Of a stretch of 5,797 bases of DNA, positions 5,762 to 5,797 are shown piece after piece. The stretch is from assembly GCA_049273855.1 (NCBI GenBank), contig JBASRN010000234.1, positions 1 through 5,797 of the forward strand, written 5' to 3'. The notes beneath the pieces are model-generated. The model had not been told where the DNA came from. It was given only the letters and a program-made list of their open reading frames with translations, and did not search any database. This DNA comes from Onstottus_B sp049273855. Lineage in GTDB: Bacteria; Acidobacteriota; Blastocatellia; UBA7656. The first letter of the stretch is position 1. The number at the start of each line of letters is the position of its first letter. The position numbers were made by a program, and so were the translations under genes.

Positions 5762-5797
5762 ATGGGCGATAAACCTGTACGGGCGTCCCTCCGTGGG
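5762..5797 (+). CDS. Possible start of next gene (partial, 12 codons visible)
   Basis: An ATG at 5762 is preceded by GAGGA (5752-5756) at five bases, and the frame stays open to the window end, reading MGDKPVRASLRG. Twelve codons are too few to identify a product. The GC-rich end of this stretch could also be the edge of a non-coding intergenic repeat, so the call is tentative. Confidence 0.35.
   Translation, partial: MGDKPVRASLRG

Noticed and set aside
5731..5763. Promoter for the possible downstream gene (TTGTCA at 5731)
   Set aside because: No acceptable -10 element lies at 16-18 bases. The best AT-rich hexamer overlaps the ATG itself.

Overview
The window holds most of an operon for a membrane quinol:cytochrome c oxidoreductase of the cytochrome bc / b6f superfamily. 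All genes read on the + strand. In order they are the last codons of an upstream gene (probably the Rieske iron-sulfur subunit), a b6-like cytochrome b carrying the four haem-ligand histidines, a separate subunit IV-like protein carrying a variant quinol-oxidation motif, and a very large membrane-anchored c-type cytochrome of 1136 residues with eight CXXCH haem sites. At the right edge a new reading frame may begin.

Taxonomy is an inference. The split cytochrome b, the APWY-type Qo motif in place of PEWY, the fused multihaem cytochrome c, the moderately high GC and the degenerate inverted repeats between genes together recall Acidobacteriota (for example Blastocatellia) or a related soil/sediment lineage. 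Nothing here fixes the species, and Deltaproteobacteria-type or other menaquinone-using phyla remain possible.

Layout: 1-89 is the end of the upstream gene. 149-1120 is cytochrome b (helices A-D). 1121-1195 is a long imperfect hairpin that fills the gap. 1208-2143 is the C-terminal cytochrome b half (PEWY-like loop and helices E-G plus extra helices). 2148-2224 is a second, unrelated hairpin built on short tandem repeats. 2234-5644 is the octahaem cytochrome c. 5645-5761 is a short spacer without a convincing gene. 5762-5797 is a possible start of the next gene. Each of the three internal genes has a good Shine-Dalgarno sequence, and the two hairpins end at or just before two of them.

Functional picture: quinol, probably low-potential menaquinol, would be oxidised at the Qo site formed by both cytochrome b halves and the Rieske protein. 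One electron would return through haems bL and bH. The other would pass from the Rieske centre to the chain of c haems in the giant subunit, which would act both as the cytochrome c1 analogue and as a built-in wire or store toward a terminal oxidase or other periplasmic acceptor. The most unusual object is this octahaem subunit: a TM anchor, a long coiled-coil region, three closely spaced haems without an obvious Met ligand, and five cytochrome c modules each with a CXXCH and a downstream Met-Pro ligand motif.
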